NCBI RefSeq assembly: GCF_900110165.1
Contig: NZ_FOCQ01000004.1
Span: 124,001-188,000, forward strand
From: Lihuaxuella thermophila
Lineage (GTDB): Bacteria; Bacillota; Bacilli; Thermoactinomycetales; Thermoactinomycetaceae
DNA: 64,000 nucleotides
Direction: 5' to 3'
How positions within the stretch are numbered: the first letter of the stretch is position 1; each line of letters starts with the position of its first letter. A program made the position numbers and the translations under genes. Shown one piece after another: positions 15,721 to 24,990 of this stretch. The notes under the pieces are model-generated. The model had not been told where the DNA came from, searched no databases, and worked only from the letters and a program-made list of their open reading frames with translations.

Positions 15721-18078
15721 TTGGAATGGACGCTGAAACCGCTGGAGTTTAATCAAGTTAAAGAAATGGTCAAAAACCAGGCATCTTCTCAGCTTGGCAA
15801 AGCCAAAGTGGATGAGATCACTCCTTCCTCCTCGATTGAGGAGGTTAAACAATATTTACAGGCGACTGCGGAAGGAATGGACCTGCTCCGGCTGAAAGGG
15901 GATGTTCCCCTGGGAGGGATCAGAAGCATCGGCTCTTCCGTGCGGCGTGCCAAAATCGGCGGTTTGCTGAATGAAGCCGAACTTTTGGATATTGCGAGCA
16001 CGATCTTGGCGGGCAGAAAAGTAAAATCTTTACTGCGTCAGGTCGAGGAAGAAACGGCCCCGCTGCCTATTTTGCGCGGATACACGGAACAGATTGAAAG
16101 CCTGGAGCACCTGGAAAGAGAGATCGAATCCTGTATTGATGATCAGGGAACAGTGTTGGATCAAGCAAGTCCCCCGCTGGCGCGAATCCGCAGAAGCATT
16201 GGGGATCTCCGGCAGCAGATCCAGCACACCTTAAATCAAATGTTAAGAAATTCCCATTATCTGAAGATGATGCAAGAACCGATTATCACTCAACGCCATG
16301 ATCGCTATGTGATTCCCGTGAAACAGGAGTACCGGGCCCAGTTTGGAGGGATTGTGCACGACCAGTCTTCTTCAGGTGCCACTTTGTTTATTGAACCGGA
16401 ATCCATCGTTCACTTAAACAATCGCCTCCGTGAGCAAGAGCTGGCGGAAGCAAAAGAAATCGAAAAGATCCTGATGCGATTGACATCCCTTGTCGCGGAA
16501 GAAGCGGACCATCTGGAACGAAACTTGTCCATTCTGCAGGAAGTGGACTTCATCATGGCCAAAGCCAGGTTCGGAGCGATGATGAAGGCGGTTTGCCCGG
16601 CCATTTCCGAGGACGGAACGATGCGTTTGAAAAGGGCGAGACATCCTTTGATCCCCCCGGATCAAGTGGTTCCCATCGATGTGGAGATGGGGGAGAGGCA
16701 TCAGGCCATTATCATTACCGGGCCCAATACCGGAGGAAAAACGGTTACGCTTAAAACGATTGGCTTGTTTGCCCTGATGGTTCAGTCGGGCTTTCCGATC
16801 CCTGCTGAAGAAGAGAGCATCATGCCCGTTTTCAGCGGAGTCTTTGCAGATATCGGGGACGAGCAAAGCATTGAACAGAATTTGAGTACGTTCTCCAGCC
16901 ATCTGACCAACATCATCCGTATGTTGAAAGTGATCGATGAACGCAGCCTCGTTTTGTTTGATGAGTTGGGGGCCGGAACCGACCCTGCCGAGGGGGCCGC
17001 ATTAGCGATTGCCATTTTGGAATACGTGATGGAGCGCGGCAGTTCCGTGGTGGCCACCACCCATTACAGCGAACTGAAACTGTTTGCCCATCATCATCCG
17101 CGGGCGGTGAATGCCAGTGTTGAGTTTGACGTTGAAACACTCCGCCCCACTTACCGCCTCTTGATCGGAGTTCCGGGGCGAAGCAATGCCTTTGCCATTT
17201 CCAGCCGGTTGGGGCTGCCGCCTCAGATTATCGAAGCAGCCAAAAAACAGCTCAGCAGTGATGAAAATCGGTTGGAAGAAATGATAGCCGCCCTGACCGT
17301 TGACCGGAAAGCAGCGGAAGAAGAGCGGAAAAATGCGGAAAGGTTGCGGAACGAAGCGGAAGAGCTGCTTCTGGACCTGAAAAAGCAAATGGAATCGTGG
17401 GAAGAAGAAAAAGCGCGGCTCAGGGAAAAGGCCAGGCTGGAGGCGAAGAGCATTGTCACATCTGCCCAGCGGGAAGCGGAAGAGGTGCTCAAAGAGCTTC
17501 GTGAATGGGCCAGAGCCCGTCCGCAGGAATTAAAAGAACATGAATTGATCGCTGTGAAAAAGAGGCTCGACGATGCCGTGCCCCAGATGCAGCTTCCGAG
17601 AAAAACAAGTCAACGGGTTGCCGTGGCAGAGGAAATCAAACCCGGTGATGAGGTGTTTGTCCACTCGGTCAATCAAAAGGGTGTGGTTGTGGAAGCTTTG
17701 GGTCAGGATGAATTCCAGGTTCAAGTCGGCTTTTTAAAGATGAAAGCCCATCTTCGCGACTTGGAAAAGCGTTCCTCCAAGCCGGAAACCGGAGCGGCAA
17801 AAGCGACTTCTTCCATCAAGCGGTCGACGGATCATGTACCGCCTGAACTCGATTTGCGCGGCAAGATGGTGGAAGAGGCGATCATGGAAATTGATAAATA
17901 CTTGGATGACGCGATCCTCGCCGGTTATAAACAGGTGGCTCTGATTCACGGGAAAGGGACAGGCGCGTTGCGTTCAGGTGTACAGGAGTTTTTGCGGAAG
18001 CACCGCAGTGTCAAGTCATTCAGGCTGGGCTCCCATGGTGAAGGAGGCAGTGGAGTGACCATTGCGGAACTCAGATGA
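15721..18078 (+). CDS. mutS2: Endonuclease MutS2
   Basis: 785 residues, the same length as Bacillus MutS2. N-terminal clamp/lever region (about 1-310) with RHDRYVIPVKQEYRAQ; MutS ATPase with Walker A ITGPNTGGKTVTLK (about 337-350), Walker B LVLFDELGAGTDP and ATTHYSELK; a long coiled coil (about 515-610); a KOW-like segment; and a C-terminal Smr nuclease domain (about 705-785) with ELDLRGKMVEEA and IHGKGTGALRSGVQ. It senses collided ribosomes or suppresses recombination. TTG start at 15721 after GAGGAAGAGGAG. Last of the zapA-cvpA-polX-mutS2 backbone block. Confidence 0.96.
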   Translation: MEWTLKPLEFNQVKEMVKNQASSQLGKAKVDEITPSSSIEEVKQYLQATAEGMDLLRLKGDVPLGGIRSIGSSVRRAKIGGLLNEAELLDIASTILAGRKVKSLLRQVEEETAPLPILRGYTEQIESLEHLEREIESCIDDQGTVLDQASPPLARIRRSIGDLRQQIQHTLNQMLRNSHYLKMMQEPIITQRHDRYVIPVKQEYRAQFGGIVHDQSSSGATLFIEPESIVHLNNRLREQELAEAKEIEKILMRLTSLVAEEADHLERNLSILQEVDFIMAKARFGAMMKAVCPAISEDGTMRLKRARHPLIPPDQVVPIDVEMGERHQAIIITGPNTGGKTVTLKTIGLFALMVQSGFPIPAEEESIMPVFSGVFADIGDEQSIEQNLSTFSSHLTNIIRMLKVIDERSLVLFDELGAGTDPAEGAALAIAILEYVMERGSSVVATTHYSELKLFAHHHPRAVNASVEFDVETLRPTYRLLIGVPGRSNAFAISSRLGLPPQIIEAAKKQLSSDENRLEEMIAALTVDRKAAEEERKNAERLRNEAEELLLDLKKQMESWEEEKARLREKARLEAKSIVTSAQREAEEVLKELREWARARPQELKEHELIAVKKRLDDAVPQMQLPRKTSQRVAVAEEIKPGDEVFVHSVNQKGVVVEALGQDEFQVQVGFLKMKAHLRDLEKRSSKPETGAAKATSSIKRSTDHVPPELDLRGKMVEEAIMEIDKYLDDAILAGYKQVALIHGKGTGALRSGVQEFLRKHRSVKSFRLGSHGEGGSGVTIAELR

Positions 18079-18102
18079 ATTATCCTTTGACGGAGGGAAC
18101 GA

Positions 18103-18186
18103 ATGAAATATCTGCCGAGGATCTTGGGAACGATTGCGCTCATCTTTTTTGTCGCCGGACTCATCTGGTTCATGTTAAACGCCTGA
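18103..18186 (+). CDS. 27-residue single-helix membrane peptide
   Basis: ATG 18103, with CGGAGGGAACGA directly upstream, opens 27 codons to TGA 18184-18186, just 24 bases after mutS2 and before that operon's terminator. The peptide has a basic start (KYLPR), one hydrophobic helix (ILGTIALIFFVAGLIWFML) and ends NA. The strong site, the short gap to mutS2 and the clear topology support a real gene. I do not recognise it. Confidence 0.6.
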   Translation: MKYLPRILGTIALIFFVAGLIWFMLNA

Positions 18187-18202
18187 TACTCTGATGTTTG
18201 TG

Positions 18203-18241
18203 AAAGTCCCGTGTTTCTTTCAGAAGCATGGGGCTTTTTTT
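18203..18241 (+). terminator. Rho-independent terminator
   Basis: AAAGTCCCGTG (18203-18213) pairs, with two G-U pairs, with CATGGGGCTTT (18227-18237), followed by T residues. It closes the mutS2-peptide unit. Confidence 0.85.
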
Positions 18242-18369
18242 GGTACATACGCTTCTCTGCCACACTTGGCTGCCCGATCAAGGCCTGAGAACATTGACAT
18301 TCTGCCGACAAAACGTTTAAATCAATGAAGAAGAGATTATTGAGCATGCGCCAAAGGAGAGCAGTACAT

Positions 18370-18945
18370 ATGATGAAATATTTTGCCTCACTTGCAGGAG
18401 CGCTTCTCTTTATCTTTGTGTTCACCGCCTGTAGTTCCTCCGGATCTGCCATACAAAGCCAATCGAAAACATCTGGTTCAGGAAATCAGCGCCAGGATTC
18501 CCCAAATATTCAGGTAAATAAAAATGTAAACAAACAAACTTTACTATCGGCCATCAATAAAAGCAAAAGTTCAGAGATTCCGATCAAGCGGGTCTTGTAT
18601 ACAAGTTATTATTCCATTCCTCCACGTCCGGCAGGTGGTGTGTGGTATTACACCAAGGATGACCATGCCGGCAATTTGGAAGGGGTGGCGAAGTGGGAAC
18701 GGGAAGATATGATCTTCGTTCAGGTCCCGGACCGCGAGTATTACGGATATATCGCACGGCCGGTTTCTCTGAAAAAGCAAGGCAAAGAGGTTGTCCAGAT
18801 CACCCTGAAACTGGAAAAAGGGGATTGGGTCGCTACGAAACTCCCGCCCCGAACGATCATCTCGGTGGCCAAAGGATCGATCGACCCGAAAAGCGTGAAG
18901 TTCCGGGTTACGACAGAAAGCGGGGAAAATCTCATGGCACATTAA
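18370..18945 (+). CDS. Hypothetical lipoprotein
   Basis: 191 residues from ATG 18370, behind AAAGGAG (a longer frame to 18325 exists). A lipoprotein signal (YFASLAGALLFIFVFTAC, lipobox FTAC with Cys about residue 20) is followed by a Ser/Gln/Asn-rich linker to about residue 65. A compact domain of about 125 residues follows (KRVLYTSYYSIPPRP, GVWYYTKDDHAG, EYYGYIARPVSLKKQGK). I do not recognise the domain. It would be attached to the outer face of the membrane. Transcribed alone between two terminators. Confidence 0.8.
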   Translation: MMKYFASLAGALLFIFVFTACSSSGSAIQSQSKTSGSGNQRQDSPNIQVNKNVNKQTLLSAINKSKSSEIPIKRVLYTSYYSIPPRPAGGVWYYTKDDHAGNLEGVAKWEREDMIFVQVPDREYYGYIARPVSLKKQGKEVVQITLKLEKGDWVATKLPPRTIISVAKGSIDPKSVKFRVTTESGENLMAH

Positions 18946-18993
18946 TCAAGCAAAAAAACGGGGGAGCAGCTTCCCCCGTTTTTTTGCTTGATT
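18944..18993. terminator. Bidirectional terminator shared by convergent genes
   Basis: A perfect 22-bp stem, 18944-18965 with 18972-18993, core AAAAAAACGGGGGA / TCCCCCGTTTTTTT. It begins inside the TAA of the lipoprotein gene and ends three bases before the stop of the leftward protease gene, so one element serves both. Confidence 0.93.
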
Positions 18994-18995
18994 GA

Positions 18996-20162
18996 TTAGT
19001 AATTGACAGCCCTGTAAGCGTTGACCCTTCCGTAAGTCCAGTAAGTACCTGTCCCGCTGATCCGGTCAGCCGTATTTTGAATCGCGGCGCGGATTTGGCT
19101 GTTGCTTCTGCCCTGTGCCGCCAACAGACCGGCAAGGCCGGCTACATGGGGAGTGGCCATGGAAGTACCGCTCAAAGAAGCGTAGGTGCTGGTGATGTAA
19201 GTGGAATAGATGCTGGAACCGGGAGCAGCCACATCGACCCAGCTTCCGTAGTTGGAGAAAGAAGATTTGGTGTCTGAGGAAGTCGTCGATGCTACAGCGA
19301 TGGCATTGCTGTAATAAGCAGGATAACTCGGAGCCGAGGTGTTGCTGTTACCGGCAGCGGCTACCACAACCGCACCTCTGTTCCATGCGTAATTTACCGC
19401 ATTTTGCAAAGTGGTGGTACCGGCAGAGCCTCCTAAACTGAGGCTGATGACCTGGGCACCCTGATCAGCGGCATAAATAATCCCGTTTGCCACATCGTCC
19501 AGCGTACCGCTTCCGTTTGCATCAAGGACACGAACAGCCAAAATTCTGGCATTGGGGGCCATCCCGGCTATTCCGGTCCCGTTGTTGGTGGTCGCGGCGG
19601 CAATTCCGGCACAGTGGGTCCCGTGCCCGTTTGCGTCGTTCGGAACGCTGTCGTCATAGACGAAATCCCAACCATTGATCACTTTTCCGTTCAGGTCAGG
19701 ATGGTTGGCTTGAACCCCGGTATCGACGATGGCGATTTTAACGCTGCTGCTGCTCCTGGTCACGTCCCAAGCCTGAGGAGCCTGAATTTTTTGCGGTCCC
19801 CATTGGGAGGAAGAGAATGCGGGATCGTTGGGTGTCCAGGCCGCATGGAAATAATAGTTGGGTTCGACGTACTCAACATTGGGGTCTTGCTTGTACTTTT
19901 GCATCATCTTTTGAACCGAGTTGTTTTTAAATTTGACTACTTCAAATCCAAGTTTGCTTTTGGAAACAACTTGAGCTCCTTCCTTGGCGTGAAGTGCCTG
20001 AATGTTTTTCGCTGAAGTGCCGGATTTAAACTTAACGATCAATTGATCCGGAGCATAGGCGGAATCAGGGGAATCTGGAGTTGGTTGTGCGAAAATCGTG
20101 GAGGGGATCACGAGCAAAACCGCCAGTAACACAGCTGAAAGAACACTCAGAAATCGTTTCAT
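18996..20162 (-). CDS. Thermitase-like secreted subtilisin (S8 serine protease)
   Basis: 388 residues: signal peptide (1-26, KRFLSVLSAVLLAVLLVIPS...AQP), I9-type propeptide (about 35-108), then a mature enzyme of about 280 residues. The triad is Asp in KIAIVDTGVQ, His in NGHGTHCAGIAA and Ser in SGTSMATPHVAG, with the oxyanion Asn in AAAGNSN. From memory, the mature part matches thermitase of Thermoactinomyces vulgaris almost residue by residue in many stretches (PNDPAFSSSQWGPQKIQAPQ, CAGIAAATTNN), including the lone Cys beside the active His. ATG 20160-20162 is seven bases after GGGAGG. It is a strong family-level clue to the host. Confidence 0.95.
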   Translation of the reverse strand: MKRFLSVLSAVLLAVLLVIPSTIFAQPTPDSPDSAYAPDQLIVKFKSGTSAKNIQALHAKEGAQVVSKSKLGFEVVKFKNNSVQKMMQKYKQDPNVEYVEPNYYFHAAWTPNDPAFSSSQWGPQKIQAPQAWDVTRSSSSVKIAIVDTGVQANHPDLNGKVINGWDFVYDDSVPNDANGHGTHCAGIAAATTNNGTGIAGMAPNARILAVRVLDANGSGTLDDVANGIIYAADQGAQVISLSLGGSAGTTTLQNAVNYAWNRGAVVVAAAGNSNTSAPSYPAYYSNAIAVASTTSSDTKSSFSNYGSWVDVAAPGSSIYSTYITSTYASLSGTSMATPHVAGLAGLLAAQGRSNSQIRAAIQNTADRISGTGTYWTYGRVNAYRAVNY

Positions 20163-20647
20163 AGACATGCCTCCCTCAGATGTTGAACTCGAAAACATAA
20201 AACAAATTTGAAGAGTAGGAATAATTTGTCCGGATTGAAAAAGTGATTGGTCCTTTTCTGTGATGAGAATGAGAGAACGATTTTGTTACTGTTAAACTAT
20301 TAATGCTCTGAAACATCCCGACCATCTTCGCCCATACTTATGGATGCTTTTAAAGCCGCATAAACCCCTCCTTTCTATTTACAGAATAATCCCCCTCTTC
20401 TATAAATTCAATACCCATTTTACTGAAATAACAAAGAAATAACATAATTTTTTTGTTTTATTATGTCATATACAATACCTTTCAGTTAAAAAGACAGATT
20501 AGATGGTAAAAATTTCAATTATTAATAATTGAGCCTATAAACGATGGTTCGGCATCCGTTTTGACGACCGCTTGCCGGAAATGAAGAGACCACAGGCTTT
20601 CTTGTGTCCCTGTGATCGAGTTTGGGATGAATCTTTTTTCTATTCAT
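20163..20647. other. Intergenic region, no gene seen
   Basis: About 485 A+T-rich bases upstream of the protease gene, presumably holding its promoter. No open frame with a ribosome site, RNA gene or repeat was recognised. A weak CACAGG/CCTGTG inverted repeat near 20590-20615 may be the terminator of the following small leftward gene. Confidence 0.5.
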
Positions 20648-20842
20648 CTACATACCATATCTTCTCATTTCTTTCTTGAGGTGGAAAAGGTATGCCATCG
20701 TGTCTCTTGCCATTTCCGATGAATATTTCTCAGGATTTCGCTGCATCTCGTTCAAGATCCGTTCGGCTCTTTCATAACTGGCCGCTAAAAGATTGTAATA
20801 GCATTTTTTGGCAACCGGGGTTTTGCATTCTGCAGTAGTCAT
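20648..20842 (-). CDS. Small helical protein of unknown function
   Basis: 64 residues starting MTTAECKTPVAKKCYYNLLA, with AAGGAGCGGTTTGTG upstream (the frame is open to 20932 but without support). It is charged and helical throughout (SYERAERILNEMQRNP, SEMARDTMAYLFHLKKEMRR). It is not recognised. It lies downstream of the terminator of the PIG-L gene, so it probably has its own promoter. Confidence 0.6.
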   Translation of the reverse strand: MTTAECKTPVAKKCYYNLLAASYERAERILNEMQRNPEKYSSEMARDTMAYLFHLKKEMRRYGM

Positions 20843-20933
20843 CACAAACCGCTCCTTAATAATTAATTCCCACAATTCATATAATACCAAATATATATAT
20901 GAATAGAAAATAATATAATTTCGTTTACACAAA

Positions 20934-20960
20934 AAACCAGGGAATATCCTTCCCTGGTTT
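20934..20960 (-). terminator. Terminator of the PIG-L deacetylase gene
   Basis: AAACCAGGGAA (20934-20944) pairs with TTCCCTGGTTT (20950-20960); on the minus strand it is followed by a T run. It lies just after the leftward stop at 20968. Confidence 0.88.
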
Positions 20961-20967
20961 CCATTTT

Positions 20968-23496
20968 TTATCTGGTTTTCGGGTAGCTGATGAGGTTGAC
21001 GAACATGCGGTATCCGCCTGGAACCTGACTTTGGATTTGCCTGTACCAGACGAGGCTGGTGTAGATATAACTTCCTTTACCGTAATGGGCAACCAGCAGC
21101 CCGCCGGTAAATGGTTGTTCCCCCGGATCAGCCATGGAGAGCAGAGGGGTATAGGCCGGATCCCAACTGGAAGGGAAATAAAGCCCTCGTTCCTGCACCC
21201 AGTGTGAGAAGTCGGTTTCCGTAATCGGATTGGGTGCTTTGAGCAGAGGATGGTCAGGCTCCAACAAGGTTACCGGAGCATTTTCGTCTGTGACCCGCCA
21301 CTGGATCGAAGGGCTCCCGGGTGTGAGCGGATAAGGAGCGAGTCCGGGATTCCAGCGATCTTCCGGTTTATGGTACTGCATGACGACATGTCCGCCGTTT
21401 CTGACATACTCGAGCAAACGGTCGTTGTGCTCCAGGAGATCCGAGCGTGATAGATAAGCGCGAATGCCTACCACGATCGTGTCAAACTGATTTAAATCTC
21501 CCGATTCGATCATCTGTTGATCCAGTTTGGTTATCTCAAGGCCGGCCTGACGCAAGTGTTCGGCCACCTGATCGAAACCGCTGTCCACATATCCGATTTT
21601 TAACCCTTGCATCAACTTTAGCGGAAAGGCTTGAATTTTGACTTTCGCATCGGTCAGCAAGTAGCTGGTGCCAATATGCTCATAGTGAATTTTCTGGACC
21701 TGGACGGAGCTTGTGCGTCCGTTTACGGTAGCCTTGAATGGAATCAAATAGGCTTTTTCCTGAAGCGGCTCCGGGGCTTTCACCGTAAAGTGAAGCTCTT
21801 TTGTTTCGCCTTGTTTGGTGAAAGAAACAGGAGCTTGTGAGGGCTCCGCATTCCATCCCTCGGGCAGTGAAGGAGCGACCACCCCGGTATTTGGCCCGGC
21901 GGCAAAGTTGGTCACCTGAACGGTGATCACCCGGCTTTTATCTTCTTTTTCCGTGTTGAGGATGGTGGCTCCCGGATTTAAGTTGAGCCCCCATTCTGGT
22001 AAGAGCGCAGTTGTTTGCTGTTTCGGATCTGGTGTGATGACGCGTTTCACTGTTTCCCCGTACAGTTTGTAGGTCACCTCCGCCCTCACTGCCGGGGGTG
22101 CGTAAGGATCGAAATAGGAGGCGTCATCCGCTGCCTGGACTTGAAGCGATACCGTTCCTTTGTTTCCGGGAAGCAAAGTGTTCGGATAAGCCCCGACCTC
22201 CGCCCGCCAGTTGGCCGGAAGGAGAGGCTTCACTTGTACCTGGTTGATCGGGGCATTCCCGTCGTTTTGCATATGCAGGGTGAACATGCTTTTCGAACCA
22301 TGGGTCAAAACCGGTTGGTTTGTAAATAGGTCCATTTTGACGCCGGAGGAGACAGCGCTCGCATTTTCCAGTTGATGTTCCTTCTTTTGCAGGCGGAACA
22401 TCAGATCATCCCGCTGCTGTCGGTCGAGCTTCGGGCTGCGACGGGCGATCGCTTCAATTTTACGGGTCTCACGCAGGGCTTGTTGAACAATGGCGGCAAC
22501 CTTTTGCCGGTTGGGATATGCTTCTTGCGCTTGCTCCAACTGGGTCTGCAGATGAATGAGCCGGATTTTTAGCGCAGGATCCGGAATCGTTTTCGCCAGG
22601 TCGCGGAAATTGTAAGGCAGATCATCAAAGATCGTAGACTCTTTTTTTACAGCCCCCACCGAGGAGAAGGCCAGTTCCAGCGATACCCAATAATCCTGAA
22701 CGGGCAAGTCGCGGCCCATTCCCTGGCTTTGGTGGAGTTTTCGCGATTCTTCACCCAATTGCGGGTAGGTGAGACCGTAGACGGGATCGATCGTACCAAT
22801 ATTAAAACGCAGGGTTTCCTTGTCTGCCGCTCCCGGGAGATACAGTTTTTTCACTTGCCAGGGCTTAATTCCTTGCCGGAGATGTTCCGGGAAGACATGG
22901 GGATCGGCAGCATCTTTGAAGGCGCGGAGAGTGAGCAGAGTGATGGCGCGATGGTGTCCGTGTTGGGTGGGGTCATTCCGGAATGAAGGCATGAGGATGT
23001 CCGGACGTTCCAGCCGGATCCGGCGAATCAGCCGCTCATAAACAACAGATTCCCCCCACTTGGCCAGTGTTTCTTCCGGGGATTTGGAAAAGCCGAAATC
23101 GTAAATGGGGTCATCGATCTTTTCACTGAGCAGAAAGAGGTCGATACCTAGCAAATTTGCAGCCTCTTGCAACTCCCGCGAGCGGATGATACCCAGGCCG
23201 TTGCCCAATTCGGTACCGATTTCATTTTGCCCTCCCTCTCCCCGGTTGGCCAGTACACTGGATACTCTGACCCCTTTACCCAGGGAAAGATAAGCGAGCA
23301 GCGCACTCTGTTCATCATCCGGATGGGCGCCGGTGTTCATGAAGCTGACAATCGTATCCAACGGGCGAAGCACTTTCCACAACTCTTGATCGGTACCGGT
23401 TCCTGCATGCACCGTGACACTCCCAAGCAGAGTGCCGATGACCAGGATCAAGCTTATCCATATGGCAGTCATCTTTTTGCGGAAATGTTGAGCCAT
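20968..23496 (-). CDS. Secreted multidomain PIG-L family deacetylase
   Basis: 842 residues from ATG 23494-23496 behind AGGGAGG. Signal peptide (about 1-31), then a PIG-L/LmbE zinc deacetylase domain (about 40-270) with the metal motif NTGAHPDDEQS (HPDD at 58-61) and HGHHRAI supplying the later His. Next come beta-sandwich NEW3/CARDB-like modules (about 390-620; SKSMFTLHMQNDGNAP, VQVTNFAAGPNTG) and a C-terminal glutaminase-like Rossmann domain (about 645-840, IGYVDSGFD, GGHVVMQYHKP). It likely removes N-acetyl groups from an extracellular glycan. Such size and export are unusual for LmbE-type enzymes of Bacillota. Confidence 0.85.
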   Translation of the reverse strand: MAQHFRKKMTAIWISLILVIGTLLGSVTVHAGTGTDQELWKVLRPLDTIVSFMNTGAHPDDEQSALLAYLSLGKGVRVSSVLANRGEGGQNEIGTELGNGLGIIRSRELQEAANLLGIDLFLLSEKIDDPIYDFGFSKSPEETLAKWGESVVYERLIRRIRLERPDILMPSFRNDPTQHGHHRAITLLTLRAFKDAADPHVFPEHLRQGIKPWQVKKLYLPGAADKETLRFNIGTIDPVYGLTYPQLGEESRKLHQSQGMGRDLPVQDYWVSLELAFSSVGAVKKESTIFDDLPYNFRDLAKTIPDPALKIRLIHLQTQLEQAQEAYPNRQKVAAIVQQALRETRKIEAIARRSPKLDRQQRDDLMFRLQKKEHQLENASAVSSGVKMDLFTNQPVLTHGSKSMFTLHMQNDGNAPINQVQVKPLLPANWRAEVGAYPNTLLPGNKGTVSLQVQAADDASYFDPYAPPAVRAEVTYKLYGETVKRVITPDPKQQTTALLPEWGLNLNPGATILNTEKEDKSRVITVQVTNFAAGPNTGVVAPSLPEGWNAEPSQAPVSFTKQGETKELHFTVKAPEPLQEKAYLIPFKATVNGRTSSVQVQKIHYEHIGTSYLLTDAKVKIQAFPLKLMQGLKIGYVDSGFDQVAEHLRQAGLEITKLDQQMIESGDLNQFDTIVVGIRAYLSRSDLLEHNDRLLEYVRNGGHVVMQYHKPEDRWNPGLAPYPLTPGSPSIQWRVTDENAPVTLLEPDHPLLKAPNPITETDFSHWVQERGLYFPSSWDPAYTPLLSMADPGEQPFTGGLLVAHYGKGSYIYTSLVWYRQIQSQVPGGYRMFVNLISYPKTR

Positions 23497-23898
23497 GCCT
23501 TGTAGCCCTCCCTGACTTGAAAAATTTCCGGGCATTGATCCCATTTTCTGATGCTTCCTAGATATATCATAATGTTTCGAAAAGAACAACTAATCATATA
23601 GGGAAAATTGGGACCAAAATGAAAAGAGTGCCCGAATTCATTCTATTTATTTGGATAAATCAATAAATACCAACTTTTATAAATGATTCGTATTGCGTTA
23701 TATTAAAAGTATCGGCTGTTTGATCTCTTCTTTCTTTGATGGGATAGATGAGAGGGATGTTTCATGAGAAAGGCCTTCAGCTTCCCAAACGGATTGACGA
23801 AATAACCATCCGCCGATCCGGAGCTTACGGCTTTGTATGGAAAGAGGACAACTGTTTCTTTCCGGGTGTTTTACAGTTATTTCAAAGGGGGATATTGC
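23497..23898. other. Divergent intergenic region
   Basis: About 400 A+T-rich bases between the leftward deacetylase and the rightward ABC importer, so it should hold both promoters. An upstream open extension of the importer's first gene (from 23833) has no ribosome site. I see no riboswitch or convincing gene. Confidence 0.5.
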
Positions 23899-24972
23899 AT
23901 GCGCACACATTCCGTGTGGAAAGGGTTGTTGCTTTCGGGTCTGATCTCGTTGATGATGACCGGATGTCTTGCACCCGATTCATCAGGTGAAAAAGCAAAA
24001 GACGGGTTGGAAGAGAAAGTTGTCATTTACTCTCCGCACGGCAAAGACATCTTGCAAGATTTTGAGAAGATGTTTGAAAAAGAACATCCCCATGTGGACG
24101 TGCAATGGCTGGATATGGGATCGCAGGAAGTACTCGACCGGATTCGTTCGGAAAAGCAAAATCCGCAAGCCGATGTCTGGTGGGGGGCTCCTTCGGTCAT
24201 GTTTGAGCAAGCGAGAGAAGAAGGATTGCTGGAGGCTTATAAACCCAGCTATGCAGCTGCCCTTCCGGCGGAATTCCGGGCGGAAGATTTCAGCTGGACC
24301 GGGACAAGCCAAACACCGGAAGTGATTATGTACAACACGGATCAAATTTCCAAGCAAGAGGCCCCGAAGGATTGGGATGATCTGTTGGATCCCAAATGGA
24401 AAGATCGGATCATGATTCGCTATCCGCTGGCCTCCGGTACGATGAGAACCATTTTTTCAGCGATGATCTACCGCACATACAAAGAGACCAACGATCCGAA
24501 ACAGGGCTATGAATGGCTGGCCAAATTAGATGCCAACACCAAGGAATACTCGCCCAACCCGGAGATTATGTATAACAAAATCGCGCGGGGAGAAGGGGCG
24601 ATCACGGTTTGGAATATGCCGGATGCCGTGATGTTGAAAGAGAAAAAAAACTACCCGTTTGACTTTGTGATCCCGAAAAGCGGCACTCCGGTGCTGACGG
24701 AAGGAATTGCCCTGGTGAAAGGAGCGAAACACCCGAAAGCGGCGCAAGCGTTTTATGAGTTTGTCAATTCGGAGGAAGCGGTTTTGTTTCTGGCGGAAAA
24801 TCATTATCGCATCCCGACCCGGACCGATGTGAAGAATTTGCCGAAATGGATTACGGATACAACAATCACCCCGATGGAAATCGACTGGAAAGTGATGCAG
24901 GAGAAAGAAAAAGAATGGATGGACTACTGGGACCAAAATATCAAAAACAAACAGAAGCAGGTTGAAAAATAA
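23899..24972 (+). CDS. ABC importer substrate-binding lipoprotein (iron/thiamine/phosphonate-type fold)
   Basis: 357 residues from ATG 23899 behind AAAGGGGG. Lipoprotein signal ends LMMTGC (Cys about residue 24). The mature part is a type II binding protein of the AfuA/FbpA-like group: VVIYSPHGKDILQDFEKMFE near the start, PQADVWWGAPSVMFEQA, and WDDLLDPKWKDRI. It would capture a solute at the outer face of the membrane and deliver it to the permease encoded two genes on. Ligand unknown; the tyrosine ladder typical of Fe(III) binders is not obvious. Confidence 0.88.
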   Translation: MRTHSVWKGLLLSGLISLMMTGCLAPDSSGEKAKDGLEEKVVIYSPHGKDILQDFEKMFEKEHPHVDVQWLDMGSQEVLDRIRSEKQNPQADVWWGAPSVMFEQAREEGLLEAYKPSYAAALPAEFRAEDFSWTGTSQTPEVIMYNTDQISKQEAPKDWDDLLDPKWKDRIMIRYPLASGTMRTIFSAMIYRTYKETNDPKQGYEWLAKLDANTKEYSPNPEIMYNKIARGEGAITVWNMPDAVMLKEKKNYPFDFVIPKSGTPVLTEGIALVKGAKHPKAAQAFYEFVNSEEAVLFLAENHYRIPTRTDVKNLPKWITDTTITPMEIDWKVMQEKEKEWMDYWDQNIKNKQKQVEK

Positions 24973-24990
24973 CACGACTTCGTTGGAGTG

